From NCBI GenBank assembly GCA_010093485.1, contig MU001511.1:434001-498000 (forward strand): a stretch of 64,000 nucleotides of DNA, written 5' to 3'. Below are positions 62,855 to 64,000 of this stretch, one piece after another. This DNA comes from Karstenula rhodostoma CBS 690.94 (lineage: Eukaryota > Ascomycota > Dothideomycetes > Pleosporales > Didymosphaeriaceae). The position numbers and the translations under genes were made by a program. The notes under the pieces were generated by a model. It searched no databases and was not told the DNA's origin. It saw only the letters and a program-made list of their open reading frames with translations. The stretch's first letter is position 1, and every line of letters starts with the position of its first letter.

Positions 62855-64000
62855 TTAACACTTATTCCAAGTAAGACAGGTCTTCTTGCAATCCTGGAAC
62901 TTGCAAGTGTCAACCTCGCAGTATTCGTAGCATTGGTGTGGGCGTGATCCCGGAGACCACCAAGAACCGCAAAGGTCGAGGCACTGGTTGTAATGATCTT
63001 TGCAGGAATTGCAGTCAGCGTTCGATTCCACAGCATGATCCAAATGCGCGGAAATTTCTGTGGAATCCGACTGTGATTCCGCACGCACGGCAAGATCGCG
63101 GTTGTCGAGATCAGTATCAGGCTCTTGCTGGGTGCCGATGTTTCCGTTGGTCTTTTGATTTTCGGTGATCTCTTCATTGGACGCTTGCTGCGCGGCAGTT
63201 TCTCCGTGGTGCTCTTGCAACGCGGCAGTCAGCTTGCGAACTTCGCAATCCTTGTAGCCACATTTCTGGTGACACTGACGAACTGTTAGTACATTGTATC
63301 ACCGCAATCATGTCCACGATAATACCTACCTCTTCGATCTCCTCGCATACGTCAATGCGACAGTCCTTGAAGCATACGTCTTTGTGGAACCAACACCACC
63401 AATCATTCATACATGATTCAAACTTCTTGTCGCACTTCTCGCACGGGTTGTTTGGTAGTCGATCTGAGTGTTGGGTGACGGGGCTGCGCTCTTCCACCGT
63501 GGGTTCTTGCTGAACCTCCACGTGTTGAGCATCATCTTGCTCAGCATCGACTGGCAGTGCCTTCTTATGAGTGCATTCGCTCCAGCCGCTGTTTTTGTAA
63601 CACTAAAGTATTACTATCAGCATGACTCCGGTCCTCCGGTGATAGAAAATGGACTGACATCCTGGTAGTCGCACGCCTCGATCCGGCAATACAGCTGGCA
63701 CTCCTGTAAACCATGTTTGCCGCAGTAGTCGGACTAGGAACATTGTTAGAGCATGACCTTTTTGCTCAGCGTGGAAGTCTTACGTGGTAGATGCAATCGA
63801 AGTAGACCCTGTCGCACTTGTCCGGGGATTTCGTCTGGGCCATGGGAGCGCGACGCTCCACCCCGTACTGCTCGGCTCCCGCGTGTTGTAGGGGCGCTAG
63901 AAATGAGGTCAACATCCTTCTAAATAAACACCACGGCTCTGATCAGTGATGTACTTACTGGCCCACGCAACCACGGCAAACACCACGGAGAGAGCGGGAG
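62855..64000 (-). CDS. Predicted secreted protein with three cysteine-rich modules (5' end outside window)
   Basis: Five exons seen: 64000-63959 (partial), 63896-63784, 63733-63659, 63602-63330, 63274-62855; introns of 62, 50, 56 and 55 bases. About 307 codons are present and the start lies beyond the window. Exon 1 encodes PALSVVFAVVAWA, the hydrophobic core and end of a likely signal peptide. Three modules with similar cysteine spacing follow: one spanning exons 2-4 (from CDRVYFDC to NSGWSEC), one over the end of exon 4 and start of exon 5 (from CEKCDKKFESC to CGYKDC), and one at the C-terminus (from CNSCKDHYNQC to CLTWNKC). Each contains a C-x3-C-R/E-I/V-D/E-x-C core: CQLYCRIEAC, CFKDCRIDVC and CYEYCEVDTC. 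Polar Glu/Gln-rich spacers separate them. All cysteines probably pair in disulphides. No known family; an apoplastic or host-facing role is only inference from secretion and cysteine content. Confidence 0.8.

Noticed and set aside
55152..64000. A secondary-metabolite gene cluster
   Set aside because: No backbone synthase (polyketide, non-ribosomal peptide or terpene) is visible in the window; only tailoring- and transport-type genes are present.

Overview
The window looks like chromosomal DNA of a filamentous ascomycete (Pezizomycotina; Dothideomycetes is my best guess, at low confidence). Genes carry short introns of about 44-65 bases with GT..AG ends and CTAAC/CTGAC-type branch sites. Coding regions are GC-rich. 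The gene set is typical of moulds: a Pho85-type CDK, PP1, the FACT subunit Pob3, Zn2Cys6 regulator, Git3/cAMP-receptor-like GPCR, fungal paraoxonase-like protein, P450 and MFS transporter. I saw no rRNA, tRNA, CRISPR or bacterial-type operon. Exon limits below were worked out by hand from splice signals and frame continuity and are unconfirmed by transcripts.

Layout. 1-10 kb: Iqw1/DCAF6-like WD40 protein (minus, 3' end outside the window), PHO85-type kinase, a broken SrpA-type catalase-like gene, and a seven-helix receptor. 10-23 kb: a long gene-poor stretch with microsatellites, then an LRR protein and PP1. 23-38.6 kb, mostly minus strand: a five-exon DUF7587-type protein, a coiled-coil protein, a disordered/helical protein, 6-phosphogluconolactonase, and on the plus strand a small two-CxxC protein. 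38.6-44.2 kb: gene-free, partly AT-richer, with dispersed repeat copies. 44-49 kb: POB3, whose start codon is split by an intron, and a Zn2Cys6 regulator. 49-55 kb: sparse, with a 142-bp MITE and a charged protein with an XPA-C-like end. 55-61 kb: three co-oriented minus-strand genes (paraoxonase-like, MFS transporter, P450) that look like a small accessory/metabolic group without a backbone synthase. 62.9-64 kb: a predicted secreted protein built from three cysteine-rich modules and running off the right edge.

The core genes (PHO85, PP1, POB3, DCAF6, 6PGL) are unlinked housekeeping functions. The most unusual items are the three-module secreted cysteine protein, the AT|G-split start of POB3 (unspliced RNA reads ATG-TAG), the catalase-like relic, a MITE with near-perfect long terminal inverted repeats, a second palindromic element at 61.6 kb, and a four-copy dispersed repeat not explained by any gene.
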